From an uncultured Roseibium sp. (GTDB lineage Bacteria > Pseudomonadota > Alphaproteobacteria > Rhizobiales > Stappiaceae), in assembly GCF_947499295.1 (NCBI RefSeq), contig NZ_CANMNP010000001.1, positions 794,188 through 858,187 on the forward strand: 64,000 nt of DNA. The letters are read 5' to 3'. The position numbers were made by a program, and so were the translations under genes. The notes under the pieces were generated by a model. The model saw nothing but the letters and a program-made list of their open reading frames with translations. It ran no database searches and was not told the origin of the DNA. Numbering within the stretch: position 1 is the first letter of the stretch; each line of letters begins with the position of its first letter. This document shows positions 1 to 11,137 of the stretch, piece by piece.

Positions 1-738
1 GAGCGCTGCCACGCCGCCGATGCCAGCTAAGGCCATCGCCAGAACAATGTCGTCCCCGCCTCTGAGAATTTCAGCTGTTTCGGCAAACCAGCGGCCATAG
101 GTCACCCAAAAGATCACGATCGCGGCCCACCTTGACAGGCGTGCCGGATAGACCACCGAATGTGCGAAAATCGCAACAAGCAACGCCAGTCCAACAAGGC
201 CGGGAAGCAGGCCAGGTTCACCGAAGTCTTCCCTCATGACCTGCCATGTGATCGCGGCAACCGCAGCGACTGCCACAGATGCCCTGGACCCTGTGATCCA
301 GGCTGCAACAAGCGCACCTAGACAGACCAGTAGAGCACCGCCAGCCCAGTCGGAAGGTAAATGAAAGATCTGGCCGACAAGAGCCATGCCCCCAACAAAA
401 ACAAGCGTAGCAAATCCGGTCGCCAAATCCGCAATGCCTCTTTTTCCACGCTTGGAAGCCAATGCCGCCAGGCTGTGGCTCGCTACAATGAGACACGCTA
501 TGCCAACGAGCTTGACCGCTTTCGGGATCACCCCCCAATTAGCGGCGATAAAAGCGAATAGGGCCAATGCTACACACACCATGCCAATACCCGCGAGTAC
601 CATCGGCAATCGGGACCGGCCATCGCCCTGCTCTTGCTCTTTGAGGATCAGCGCCGCTCCATCCGGGTTAACCCATCCGTTGGACACCCAGATCTCCAGG
701 TCGTCTTTCAGTCTCTTCTTGTACGCCCAGTCGAACAT
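1..738 (-). CDS. DUF2157 domain-containing membrane protein (3' end outside window)
   Basis: An open frame runs on the minus strand from an ATG at 738 to the left edge without a stop, giving at least 246 residues. The first 40 or so residues are soluble and include WVSNGWVNPDGAALI, the tilted N-terminal segment typical of DUF2157 proteins. A run of hydrophobic helices follows, beginning MVLAGIGMVCVALALFAFIA. The family is of unknown function and membrane-embedded; full members are usually 350-450 residues, so a sizeable C-terminal part is missing. SD support for the start is weak (GGTGG about 8 nt upstream). Family call is from memory of its architecture. Confidence 0.82.
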   Translation of the reverse strand, partial: MFDWAYKKRLKDDLEIWVSNGWVNPDGAALILKEQEQGDGRSRLPMVLAGIGMVCVALALFAFIAANWGVIPKAVKLVGIACLIVASHSLAALASKRGKRGIADLATGFATLVFVGGMALVGQIFHLPSDWAGGALLVCLGALVAAWITGSRASVAVAAVAAITWQVMREDFGEPGLLPGLVGLALLVAIFAHSVVYPARLSRWAAIVIFWVTYGRWFAETAEILRGGDDIVLAMALAGIGGVAAL

Positions 739-1184
739 TCCGCACTGCCACCGATTTTCGTTGTGTTCCACCGTAGCAGTCATTCGGCTGCCAAAGCACC
801 ACTCGATTGTTGGAAGAGTTGACCGCAAATTGGGCCAAAGGTTTGGCAGCGGTTCTTTTCCGATGAAGAGACAGCCCCTGTTGACCTTTGCTCCCCATGC
901 GGAAGTCACACCTTATGGTTGCAGCCATGCATACTTTCTATGCACGGTCACCAAAAGGACAAAATTTAATATTTGCAGGGCGCTTCAGGTCTTGCCGAGC
1001 GTCGTTGTCTTGGTATTCTATTTCGCAGAATCTGTACCGAACGACCGTTCCGAGACGAGCCGATGTGCCGAATTTCGGAACTTCAGACAAGCTTGGCATT
1101 TCCTGCCACTGCTGTTCAGAGCCAAACTCCAACAACAATCCAGGGGGGCTCTGAGGGGCGTCCGAGAGGCCCGGACGCCCTTTT
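739..1184. other. Intergenic region with no convincing protein gene
   Basis: These 446 bases lie between two minus-strand genes. Short frames on both strands have no recognisable protein content. The right end carries a plus-strand terminator, although no plus-strand gene precedes it. A perfect inverted repeat (GTTCCGA ... TCGGAAC) lies near 1050-1080. The layout would suit a small non-coding RNA, but no known RNA family was recognised. Confidence 0.45.
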
Positions 1185-1185
1185 T
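1156..1185 (+). terminator. Intrinsic terminator, plus-strand orientation
   Basis: A 9-bp perfect stem (GGGCGTCCG at 1156-1164, CGGACGCCC at 1172-1180) with a 7-nt loop is followed directly by five T residues. The T tract is on the plus strand, so it fits termination of a rightward transcript. Read leftward, the hairpin follows the stop codon of the DUF3141 gene but lacks a T tract on that side. Confidence 0.7.
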
Positions 1186-3788
1186 CATTCAGCCGGCTCT
1201 TGCGATTTGCCGACGGCGCGACGCGGCTTGCGCGCTGAAGTTGACTTTTTGGCTGTTCTATTTCGTGCCGGCGCTTTACGGGTGGTCGACTTTTTTGAAG
1301 CCACCTCTTTCGGTCCGGAAGATCCCGACATTTCGGTGCCTGAGCCCTTCAATGCCTTGGCGTCAGCTGCTGCTCGTTCCCGTTTCACTTGCGCTTCCAG
1401 CGGGTTTTCAGTGATGTCATCCGAGACCGGCGGCAATCCCAAAACCTTTTGAAACTTCTGCAAGGTCTCCAGAGTATGAGGCGCCATTTCCTTCAAGGCA
1501 CCCGGGATATATCGAACCACATTGGACGCAAGCTCTCGCTCTTCGGCCGTTTTTAGCAGTTTCGGCAGGCTTTCTATCGCTTTGTCGTGGGCAAATTCAA
1601 CGATCAGCGTCTGTTCCTGAAGGATAAAGCTGCGCTCATCGGGGGCCAGTGACTTGAAGGGCTCATCCTGCGTGAGAACCCGGGCCGACCGCTCCAGTCG
1701 ATCCTTGCGCACTGCTCCGCGGCTTTCCGCAAGCAAGATCAGCATGCGAATGACTGCATCGCAGAAGCCACCCTCTTCGATCCGCATCAAGGCGGCCTGA
1801 ACCGGTGGCAAGCTGCGCAGGTCTTCTTTTCGTTTCAGCGTGCGTCCCGGCAGTCTGCTACGGCCGAACCACCGCATATAGGGCGAGCCCCAAACGGACA
1901 GGAACAAGTTCTCATACATGGTGTCGCGAAGGTCCCGGAAGAGATCCATCGACTGTTCGACGAGCGCCGCATTGAGGTGCTCAAGTTCTATAAACGGGTT
2001 TTCAGGGGCCGCAGGCGTCCGGCTTTCTTTCACTTTTTCCGCCCAACCCGGTAAAAGTCCAAGAAACGGATTGAGGCTGGATATCATGGACCGCTGTACG
2101 CGAAGCGGATGCAGCCGGCGACGCAGGTCCGCGCTTTGCTCAGTCACGCCGGACTGTACAAACGGCCGGATACAGACGTCGTAAAATTCAGACTGCTGTT
2201 CCGAAGCGCGCGCAACTGCCGCAAACGCGTGTTCTTCATCCCGGCCATCGTCTATCTCTCTGAGGTCATCCATTGTGCGTTCATGAAAACTCACGGTGAA
2301 CTCACGCTCCAGGATGTCGCCGGCATAATCATCTATCGTCATTTCATAGAGCCCAGGCGGCAGAGCTTCGATGGTTTTCAGGGTCGATGTGACTTCCGTG
2401 TGTTCTTTCTTTGCGATCTTTGAAGAAACAAAGATGCCCAGGTGGCCGACCTGGTCGTGCACCATGTAGATGATACGCTGTCCCCGGATTGCGATTTCCC
2501 GTTCGTCCGTGTAGCTGTCGACGATCCAGTTGAGCGCTTGCTGCGGCGGCGTGATGTTGTCTCCCCAGCTGGCAAAGACAATGATTGGTGCCCTGATCTC
2601 CTTGAGATCGATATTGCGGCCCGGCTCAAGCTGCGCCTCATTCTTGGCAAGTCGGTTACCGACAAACAGCTGTTCGACGATCCATTTCATTTCCGCTTCG
2701 TTCAGCAGAAAATACCCGCCCCACCAGCGTTCGAAATCCAGAAAACGCTGCGGTTCCGTGTCGACCTTCGAATAGAGGTCATAGTATTTGCCGAAGTAAT
2801 TTCTCGCCGGATTGAGCAATTCGAAATTCTGGACGATATCGGCGCCATCAAAAACGCCGTGCCCAAGATCGGAATAGTACATGGCGTTGTAAGTTCCGCC
2901 GAGTATCCCGCCATTGTATCGCATCGGGTTTTCCCCAACCCGCCCGGACCAGGTGCTGACGGGTGCGCCGTTGAGGACGATTGGCCCTGTCAGATCGGGA
3001 TTGGTGGCAGCCAAGAGAAGTGTGGCCCACCCCCCCTGGCAATTGCCGGTCACGATCGGATTTGGCGCTTCCGGGTGCAGCTCTTTTACCTTTCGAACGA
3101 AAGCAGCTTCAGCGTTGGTGACATCGGCGAGCGTCTGACCTTTTTCAGGCCAACGCTTGAAAGCAACGAAATAGACGGGATGGCCGTCACGGAGCGCGAC
3201 ACCAACTTGGCTATCGGACTTGAAACCGCCTATGCCTGCACCGTGGCCCGCACGCGGGTCGATGATGATGTAAGGCCGTTTCCAGGGTTGATGGTCACGA
3301 AACTTGGAGTCGTTTGGAGGGGTAATCTTTAGCAGCATGTAGTTGCATGGGCGCGGCAGATCGGTACCGTCCACCACAAGCTCATAGTCGTAGATCAGAA
3401 CCGGCGGGCAGCCAGCGGCTTCATGTTCCACAAATACGTCACCGCGCTGGCGCAACGTGTCCATGGTCAGCACGGTACGTTGCACCGCGTCCTGCCAATA
3501 ACTGTGCCAGTTATCGAGGAGGGCGCCTGAATTGTGCGCTTCGCCGAGATCTTGAACGGACTTGTTGAAAGCTGACAGGTTCTTGTGCCAGTGGTCCTTT
3601 TGAACATCGGCGATCCTTGTCATGTGCCGCGTCAGACCAAGGGAGATGAGTTCTGTCATCTTGGTGAGCTCTGTCGCCTGAGCCTGCATGCGAGTGTAGT
3701 GCGCGGAAGGCGCCCAGGCAGTCGCATCGGACAGAAGGTCCAGGAACTGGTTTTGTCCCTTCTCAAGAGCGTCGAAAATGTCCTTCAT
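1185..3788 (-). CDS. DUF3141 domain-containing protein, PHA-synthase-like alpha/beta hydrolase
   Basis: An 867-residue protein related to polyhydroxyalkanoate synthases. Residues 171-260 carry the alpha/beta-hydrolase core, with GNCQGG at 248-253: a lipase-type box whose nucleophile is Cys250, as in PHA synthases, instead of Ser. ASWGDNITPP further on supplies the usual acid-loop region. The last 60 or so residues are Lys/Ala/Arg/Ser-rich, like the basic tails of phasin-type proteins. An AGGAGG precedes the start and overlaps the fabI stop codon (9-nt gap), so the two genes are one transcript. Similar genes are commonly grouped with fabI, a phosphotransacetylase and acetate kinase; the last two are absent here. 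The substrate is unknown. Confidence 0.85.
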   Translation of the reverse strand: MKDIFDALEKGQNQFLDLLSDATAWAPSAHYTRMQAQATELTKMTELISLGLTRHMTRIADVQKDHWHKNLSAFNKSVQDLGEAHNSGALLDNWHSYWQDAVQRTVLTMDTLRQRGDVFVEHEAAGCPPVLIYDYELVVDGTDLPRPCNYMLLKITPPNDSKFRDHQPWKRPYIIIDPRAGHGAGIGGFKSDSQVGVALRDGHPVYFVAFKRWPEKGQTLADVTNAEAAFVRKVKELHPEAPNPIVTGNCQGGWATLLLAATNPDLTGPIVLNGAPVSTWSGRVGENPMRYNGGILGGTYNAMYYSDLGHGVFDGADIVQNFELLNPARNYFGKYYDLYSKVDTEPQRFLDFERWWGGYFLLNEAEMKWIVEQLFVGNRLAKNEAQLEPGRNIDLKEIRAPIIVFASWGDNITPPQQALNWIVDSYTDEREIAIRGQRIIYMVHDQVGHLGIFVSSKIAKKEHTEVTSTLKTIEALPPGLYEMTIDDYAGDILEREFTVSFHERTMDDLREIDDGRDEEHAFAAVARASEQQSEFYDVCIRPFVQSGVTEQSADLRRRLHPLRVQRSMISSLNPFLGLLPGWAEKVKESRTPAAPENPFIELEHLNAALVEQSMDLFRDLRDTMYENLFLSVWGSPYMRWFGRSRLPGRTLKRKEDLRSLPPVQAALMRIEEGGFCDAVIRMLILLAESRGAVRKDRLERSARVLTQDEPFKSLAPDERSFILQEQTLIVEFAHDKAIESLPKLLKTAEERELASNVVRYIPGALKEMAPHTLETLQKFQKVLGLPPVSDDITENPLEAQVKRERAAADAKALKGSGTEMSGSSGPKEVASKKSTTRKAPARNRTAKKSTSARKPRRAVGKSQEPAE

Positions 3789-3797
3789 CAGAACCTC

Positions 3798-4562
3798 CTA
3801 TCCTAGAATGCTGTAGCCACCGTCGATCGGATGAATACCGCCAGTTACATTGAAGGCTTCGCGGCTTGCCAGGAAGGCCGCGTAGGCGCCGACGTCGTCG
3901 ATGGTTGCCAGTTGATGCGTTGGCGCGCGTTCGGCGGCGTCATTGAGAAGTGCATCGAACTCTGCAATTCCCGAGGCAGCGCGGGTCATCAACGGACCAG
4001 GCGAAAGCGCGTGAACCGATATGCCTTTCGGGCCCAATTCGGCGGCAGCATAGCGCGTTGCGGATTCAAGTGCAGCCTTGACCGGGCCCATGAGACCGTA
4101 TCGGTCGACCACGCGCTGTGCCCCCATGAAGGAGACTGTCATACACGTGCCTCCCTCCGTCATCAGGGGTTCGGCCTTCCGGATCAAGCGCAAGAACGAG
4201 TGAACGGAGACATCCATCGCAAGCGCGAAACCCTCTGAAGAGCAATCGACAACCCTGCCATGGAGATCTTCCTTGTTCGAGAAGGCGACCGAATGAAGAA
4301 GCGTGTCGAGCCTGCCCCAGCGTTCGGCGATCCTGGAAAACAGATCATCAAGTTCACCCTCTTCACGGACGTTGAGCGGTGCGATGATCTCTGCCTCAAG
4401 TGCTTCGGCTAAAGGTCTGACAAAGGGTTCGGCCTTTTCGTTCGCATAGGTAATGGCAAGATCAGCACCTTGCGCCCTGAAAGCTTTGGCGCAGCCATAA
4501 GCAATGGACTGCTCATTTGCAACACCAACAACAAGGGCTTTGTGACCTGTCAGATCGAACAT
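3798..4562 (-). CDS. fabI: FabI-type enoyl-[acyl-carrier-protein] reductase
   Basis: A 254-residue short-chain-dehydrogenase-fold enzyme. FabI reduces trans-2-enoyl-ACP with NADH in the last step of fatty-acid elongation. The N-terminus GVANEQSIAYG (13-23) is the FabI variant of the dinucleotide-binding loop, SVAFS follows at 91-95, and the Y-x6-K catalytic pair is Tyr155/Lys162. The residue matching E. coli Tyr146 is Phe145 (SFMGA), a departure from the canonical SY pair. It is the first gene of a two-gene unit with the DUF3141 gene. It may be a specialised paralogue acting on acyl-CoA or storage-lipid intermediates and not the housekeeping FabI; that is inferred from context and the Phe substitution. 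Confidence 0.88.
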   Translation of the reverse strand: MFDLTGHKALVVGVANEQSIAYGCAKAFRAQGADLAITYANEKAEPFVRPLAEALEAEIIAPLNVREEGELDDLFSRIAERWGRLDTLLHSVAFSNKEDLHGRVVDCSSEGFALAMDVSVHSFLRLIRKAEPLMTEGGTCMTVSFMGAQRVVDRYGLMGPVKAALESATRYAAAELGPKGISVHALSPGPLMTRAASGIAEFDALLNDAAERAPTHQLATIDDVGAYAAFLASREAFNVTGGIHPIDGGYSILG

Positions 4563-4740
4563 GAAATCGAATTTCCCACATGGAAGTCTCAGCTGCTGTC
4601 AAAACTGACGGCTGACTGAAACTCATTGACCAGGACGGGACCCGGCGGCACTCCGCAGTGCAGCATATCCGTCATGACGACAGCATAACCATGCAGGGAA
4701 AATAGGTGTTTTTGGCGACCAATGCCAGTTGTCGCAGCGC

Positions 4741-4770
4741 AAAAAAGCGCCCCGAATTGCTCCGGAGCGC
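4741..4770 (-). terminator. Intrinsic terminator of katG
   Basis: Read on the minus strand, a GC-rich stem (arms 4763-4770 and 4747-4754, one T-G wobble) is followed by six T residues (plus-strand A run at 4741-4746). It lies 27 bases past the katG stop codon. The wobble pairs only in the leftward transcript, which supports this orientation. Confidence 0.75.
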
Positions 4771-4796
4771 CACATTTAACGTTTGACGTCGATTTA

Positions 4797-7052
<2,256 letters not shown>

Positions 7053-7171
7053 CTATCTTGCGAAACTCGCTGTATGCTCTGGAAATAGTGACAGACCACA
7101 CCGTTTCAATTCTTGGCTGAACAGACTGCAGACAATACCACCAAAGGATGCACAGTCATCTGTCTAGTCTG

Positions 7172-7225
7172 TTCTGATTCTAAACTAGCAAACTGCAATC
7201 ATCAGAAGAAGTTGAATTTTCTGAT
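7172..7225. promoter_or_regulatory. Candidate OxyR-binding dyads between katG and oxyR
   Basis: The 277-base divergent intergenic region contains TTCTGAT (7172-7178), ATCAGAA (7201-7207) and TTCTGAT (7219-7225). The last two form a 25-bp dyad with an 11-nt spacer, a LysR-like geometry, ending 20 bases before the oxyR start. The first copy is inverted relative to the middle one. This could be an autoregulatory or katG-activating OxyR site. It does not match the enteric OxyR consensus closely, so the role is inferred. Confidence 0.4.
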
Positions 7226-7245
7226 CGCTTCGATAAGTTTAGATT

Positions 7246-8148
7246 ATGATCAACATCACTTTGAAGCAGCTCCGCTATTTTGAGGCTCTCGCACGCCATG
7301 GGCACTTCGGCAGAGCTGCGGAAGCCTGCGCAATTTCGCAACCAGCTCTGTCCATGCAGATCAAGGAAATGGAAGATGTTCTGGGTGCAACGCTCTTTGA
7401 GCGGGGCGCACGTCAAGTCAGACTGACTCATTTTGGGGAAGTGGCAGTAGAGCGCGCCAGAGACATTCTTCGTTCCGCTGACGAGCTTGGCGATCTCGCC
7501 CGCGCCTCCCGTGAACGGCTGGTCGGCCGGTTCCGCATCGGGGTGATTCCCACAATTGCCCCTTACCTGCTGCCAAAGGTGATCGGCAATCTCAAGGAAA
7601 GCTATCCCGAACTCGATATTCATGTTCGGGAAACCGTGACACCCAAACTGATACAGGAGTTAAAGGAAGGCCGGCTCGATACGGCAATCGTTGCCTTGCC
7701 GGTCTCGGAAAGCTCTCTTGAAGAAATCCCGCTCATACAGGAGAGTTTTGTCCTGGTGCGCACCGCCGGTGAAGCCAATCTTCCACTGCCCAACGCAGAC
7801 AGTCTTAAGGAAATGCGGTTGCTGCTGCTGGAAGAGGGTCACTGTTTCCGCGATCAGGCGCTGTCATTTTGCAATCTGCCCTCCGGGCCGCCCAGGGAAG
7901 TGCTGGACGCAAGTTCCTTGTCGACGCTCGTCCAGATGGTCAGCGCAGGAATGGGGGTGACACTCATTCCGGAAATGGCCGTTCCGGTTGAAACCAGATC
8001 GGCACCGGTCTCCGTATCCCGTTTTGAAACACCGGAACCCAACAGAACGATCGGTATGGTGTGGCGAAGAAGCAGCCCGCTAGCCAGTCAGTTGACGGAG
8101 ATTGCGGACATTGTCCGCCGGTCAGCGGAACCCATGCCCCATCAATGA
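7246..8148 (+). CDS. oxyR: Hydrogen-peroxide sensor and LysR-type regulator OxyR
   Basis: A 300-residue LysR-family regulator. The N-terminal winged helix (about residues 5-62) contains FGRAAEACAISQPALSMQI. The effector domain carries the OxyR redox signature GHCFRDQALSFC, with Cys200 and Cys209 placed as the E. coli Cys199/Cys208 disulfide pair. Oxidation of these cysteines by peroxide switches DNA binding and activates peroxide defence genes. It is divergent from katG, its expected main target. Its 3' end overlaps the convergent MFS gene by 7 nt. The specific OxyR assignment rests on the cysteine motif and the neighbour together. Confidence 0.95.
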   Translation: MINITLKQLRYFEALARHGHFGRAAEACAISQPALSMQIKEMEDVLGATLFERGARQVRLTHFGEVAVERARDILRSADELGDLARASRERLVGRFRIGVIPTIAPYLLPKVIGNLKESYPELDIHVRETVTPKLIQELKEGRLDTAIVALPVSESSLEEIPLIQESFVLVRTAGEANLPLPNADSLKEMRLLLLEEGHCFRDQALSFCNLPSGPPREVLDASSLSTLVQMVSAGMGVTLIPEMAVPVETRSAPVSVSRFETPEPNRTIGMVWRRSSPLASQLTEIADIVRRSAEPMPHQ

Positions 8149-9323
8149 GAAGCGGTTATCTTGCGCCGGAAAGTCCAAACGCCAATAAGCGCCATGATTG
8201 CAGCCAACCCTAAAAGAACTGCTCTGGCGTCATCCCCGGCTGCAAACAATGCCACCATGAGCCCTGCAAGCGGTTGCGACAGGTTGTTCAGGCAGATGAT
8301 TGCTCCTGTGGTCTTGCCGAACTCGGATGGCGGAATGATTTCCTTGCGCAGGGTACGAACATAGATGTTGAACATCTTGTCGAAGCCGGCAATCAACAGG
8401 AACCCGATCGCGTAGACCAGCGGATGAGCGCCGAGACCGGTCAAGACAGCACCAAGACAAATGAGTGCATAGGCCGTGCGACCGAGCGTGTTCAGACCAA
8501 AATGGACATGTGCTGTCAAAGTCAGAACGGCGAGCGTCGCTAGTGCTCCCCCTACCTGCAGCCAGGCGTATTCCTGCTCGGACCGATCGAAGAAACCCGT
8601 CATCATGGCTGCCGCAGTTGCTAGCGTTGCACCGATTATAAGATTGACACCCGCGGCCTGAAAAATAGCGCGCAAGAGATCCGGCAACTGCCAGATCAGC
8701 ACGAAGGCATGCTTCAGATCGGCGAAAGGGTGACGCTCTTCGAGGGGCGCAGGAGGATCTACCATGCGCACCTGGCCAGGCCAAAGCCGAAACACGGCGT
8801 CCGACAGGACAAACAACCCAGTTGCCAGGATCACCACGGTTTCCCAAGGCCACAACACCATCAGATAAGCTGCCGTCAATGGTCCAAGTACGACACCCAT
8901 TTGTGAGGCCAGTTGACTGTAGCTCGCCACCTTTTCAAAGCGTTGATCCTTGAATGCGCCGACCAGAACCATTTCCAGTGCGAGCAGCCCCTGTGTCGTC
9001 AACACGCCGACAATCGCGGAGAGCGCAATCAGCCACCAAACACCGCCGAAAACGATCTGGCCTGTGATGCCGATCAGGCAAACAAGGGCTCGCAGCACGC
9101 GACTGACGCGCAATAACATGATCGGGGAATACCGGTCACACAAAATCCCTGCGACCGGAAATGTCAGGTATCGAGGCAACGTTTCAAAGAAAAACGCCAA
9201 GCCGGACCAGGCGACATTACCGGTGATCTGGAAGATGACCAGCGGCACCAGAAAGAGCAGGATCTGATCGGCCAGAACCGTCAGAAACATGGACGCGAAA
9301 AACGCGCGGTCGCGAACGAGCAT
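8142..9323 (-). CDS. Major facilitator superfamily transporter
   Basis: A 393-residue integral membrane protein with about 12 predicted helices. The first repeat starts FFASMFLTVLADQILLFLVPLVIFQ and has the MFS loop-2/3 element GILCDRYSPIMLLRVSRV. The second half repeats the pattern, with FNIYVRTLRKEIIPPSEFGKTTGAI in a late loop. The arrangement resembles drug or siderophore exporters of the EntS/MFS_3 kind; the substrate cannot be read from sequence. It converges on oxyR, overlapping it by 7 nt. It may share a direction of transcription with the methyltransferase genes upstream, although a 120-base gap separates them. Confidence 0.85.
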   Translation of the reverse strand: MLVRDRAFFASMFLTVLADQILLFLVPLVIFQITGNVAWSGLAFFFETLPRYLTFPVAGILCDRYSPIMLLRVSRVLRALVCLIGITGQIVFGGVWWLIALSAIVGVLTTQGLLALEMVLVGAFKDQRFEKVASYSQLASQMGVVLGPLTAAYLMVLWPWETVVILATGLFVLSDAVFRLWPGQVRMVDPPAPLEERHPFADLKHAFVLIWQLPDLLRAIFQAAGVNLIIGATLATAAAMMTGFFDRSEQEYAWLQVGGALATLAVLTLTAHVHFGLNTLGRTAYALICLGAVLTGLGAHPLVYAIGFLLIAGFDKMFNIYVRTLRKEIIPPSEFGKTTGAIICLNNLSQPLAGLMVALFAAGDDARAVLLGLAAIMALIGVWTFRRKITASH

Positions 9324-9443
9324 CAGATGCTTTCAATGGACCATCATTGGCGGGACGACTGTCGTATCACCCGCCATGGAGCCCTGCAACTGCAGCTTGC
9401 CTCGAACCGCTTGTGTTTACCCGGTGCAGCACAATCCAGTGAT

Positions 9444-10115
9444 TCAAGTTTTTCTGGCAACCACAAACCGGCTGTAAGGCTCCGGATAGGTGCCGGTTTC
9501 AATGATTTCAAAGCCACTCGAGGCAATCATTTCTTCCAGGCCCTGAAAGGACAGCATGCGCACAAAAGGTGCTTTGCCAAACAGCTGCATCACCTTGATC
9601 ATCGGTGTGAACAACCAGGCCTTTTTCTTCAGGCAGACGGTCTTGGAAATATAAAGGCCACCCGGGTTCAGAAGGTCCCGCACTCTTTTCAAAGTGTCTT
9701 CCGGGTTTTCAACCAGATGCAGGAAATTGTAGGCCAGTACCGCATCATACCCCTTGCCGTCCCGGGCTTCGATCTCCTCACTGAAAACATCAGCAACCGC
9801 AAAGCTCAATCCGTCTGCCGAGGCGCTGTTCCGTTCTTTCTCTGTGAGAAGTTTTTCGTTGGCAATGTCGATCATTCCGCCGGCAAAGTCGGTCGCGAGA
9901 TATGTGCTGACATTTCCGGAAAGAAGAAGCGCAGTTGAGCCCGTACCGCAACCAAGCTCGAGTACCTTGTCCTGCGGGCCAAGATGTTCAGTTGTCCGTT
10001 CAAGCGTCTTTTCGTAAGCCTTCTGGTCCTTAATCGGAGAGGCAGCGTATTTCTTGGCAGCCTTGCTCCAGAAACGGGTCGAAGGGGTCATGTCGTTGGT
10101 CCAGGTGATCGTCAT
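9444..10115 (-). CDS. Class I SAM-dependent methyltransferase
   Basis: A 223-residue Rossmann-fold methyltransferase. Motif I is ELGCGTGS (53-60), motif II ends in ATDFAGGMI, and motif IV is YDAVLAYNFLHLVENPEDTLK. The C-terminal region contains LFTPMIKVMQLFGKAPFVRML, a partly hydrophobic segment that could contact membrane or a hydrophobic substrate. The frame is open further upstream, but the ATG at 10115 has an AAGGAT element and starts just past the stop of the next gene (16-nt gap), so the long N-terminal extension is rejected. It is co-transcribed with a second methyltransferase. The substrate is unknown. Confidence 0.85.
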   Translation of the reverse strand: MTITWTNDMTPSTRFWSKAAKKYAASPIKDQKAYEKTLERTTEHLGPQDKVLELGCGTGSTALLLSGNVSTYLATDFAGGMIDIANEKLLTEKERNSASADGLSFAVADVFSEEIEARDGKGYDAVLAYNFLHLVENPEDTLKRVRDLLNPGGLYISKTVCLKKKAWLFTPMIKVMQLFGKAPFVRMLSFQGLEEMIASSGFEIIETGTYPEPYSRFVVARKT

Positions 10116-10131
10116 TATCGTGTTATCCTTA

Positions 10132-10908
10132 TCATGCTGAGCAGGGCAATGCGCATGGCGCATTGTCTTGCGCGACACATAAAGCCGGCAGCTGCTTTCG
10201 GCCCGAGACCGCCGTACTCCAGAGCCGCGTCCAGCGGCCGGTGCCCACCGGCATCGTTTCAAGGTCGCTCAGGCCGTTCTGCTTAAGCCACTGTCTTAGG
10301 GTCGATGAGGTGAGCCGGTGAGTTCGCCATTTCAGGTGAATGAATGCACCGAAGAGGGTTTTGCGGGTGGTCACGACAAGCAGTGTGCCACCAGGTTTCA
10401 AAACCCGGTACATCTCACAGATCGCGGCTTGCGGGACCTCCAAGTGCTCAACCGCATGCGCGCACATTACGAGGTCAAAACTCTCAGATGCATAAGGCAA
10501 CGCCCTGATGTCGGCGACCTGAAGCTGACAATTGATGCCCATCTGCTCAAATCTGCTGTTCGCCTCTTCAAGCATAACCGGAGAGATATCGACTGCCGAC
10601 AGCTCGAATGCAGCGTCCATTTCCGCAGCCAATGCGAGCGCCATCGCCCCGGTTCCGACACCGCAATCCAAAACCTTCACCGGGCTCTCGCGATGGCGTT
10701 TCAGTTTTGGCACAAGTTGGCGAAGAACTTGCCGATACGCCAAGGGGAACCCGAGCCGTTCGATGGTTCTTTCCCAGGACGGTGCGCAATCGTCATAAGC
10801 GCGACGCAGCTGGTCTTTGGCAAGACCCTGTCGACTGACGGCAATCTGCCAGGATCCAAGATGGCGTTTGAAAACAGGGATATGAGGCGCATGGGTATCA
10901 AGTGTCAT
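10132..10908 (-). CDS. Class I SAM-dependent methyltransferase (UbiE-like)
   Basis: A 258-residue methyltransferase with motif I DCGVGTGA (81-88), an acidic motif II end (AVDISPVML), motif IV SFDLVMCAHAVEHL and LKPGGTLLVVTTRKT. The first 75 residues form an N-terminal extension before the Rossmann core. The ATG at 10908 is preceded by GGGGAAA; an upstream TTG is possible but less likely. It is the first gene of a two-methyltransferase unit and diverges from a LysR regulator gene that could control it. UbiE-like proteins methylate quinones, sterols or small metabolites; nothing here fixes the substrate. Confidence 0.84.
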   Translation of the reverse strand: MTLDTHAPHIPVFKRHLGSWQIAVSRQGLAKDQLRRAYDDCAPSWERTIERLGFPLAYRQVLRQLVPKLKRHRESPVKVLDCGVGTGAMALALAAEMDAAFELSAVDISPVMLEEANSRFEQMGINCQLQVADIRALPYASESFDLVMCAHAVEHLEVPQAAICEMYRVLKPGGTLLVVTTRKTLFGAFIHLKWRTHRLTSSTLRQWLKQNGLSDLETMPVGTGRWTRLWSTAVSGRKQLPALCVAQDNAPCALPCSA

Positions 10909-11137
10909 TTGCGTTTCCCCGCACCGCCCCAAAGCCCAATGCGATCAAAAATAACGCGGCCGATTTCCCGGCCGCCGCTCGGCGATGCAAGGAAGCACAA
11001 AACCAGCTCAAACGCTCTTACCAATGTCACTGTCAGCCATTGCGGATTCATGGGAACCACTCCTTTGAACCGCTAGTTAACCCCTTCAGAATTTAATGGG
11101 AATTGCCGAATTTCCACTGGGTGATATACATATTTGC

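Noticed and set aside
386..1414. A 342-codon plus-strand frame
   Set aside because: Most of it is antisense to the DUF2157 gene and the end of the DUF3141 gene, with no recognisable domain and no SD at its start.
2442..3332. A 296-codon plus-strand frame
   Set aside because: Lies wholly antisense to the catalytic region of the DUF3141 gene, whose sequence is clearly conserved; the frame has no recognisable family.
10116..10262. N-terminal extension of the first methyltransferase
   Set aside because: It would overlap the upstream methyltransferase in another frame, and a good SD precedes the ATG at 10115.
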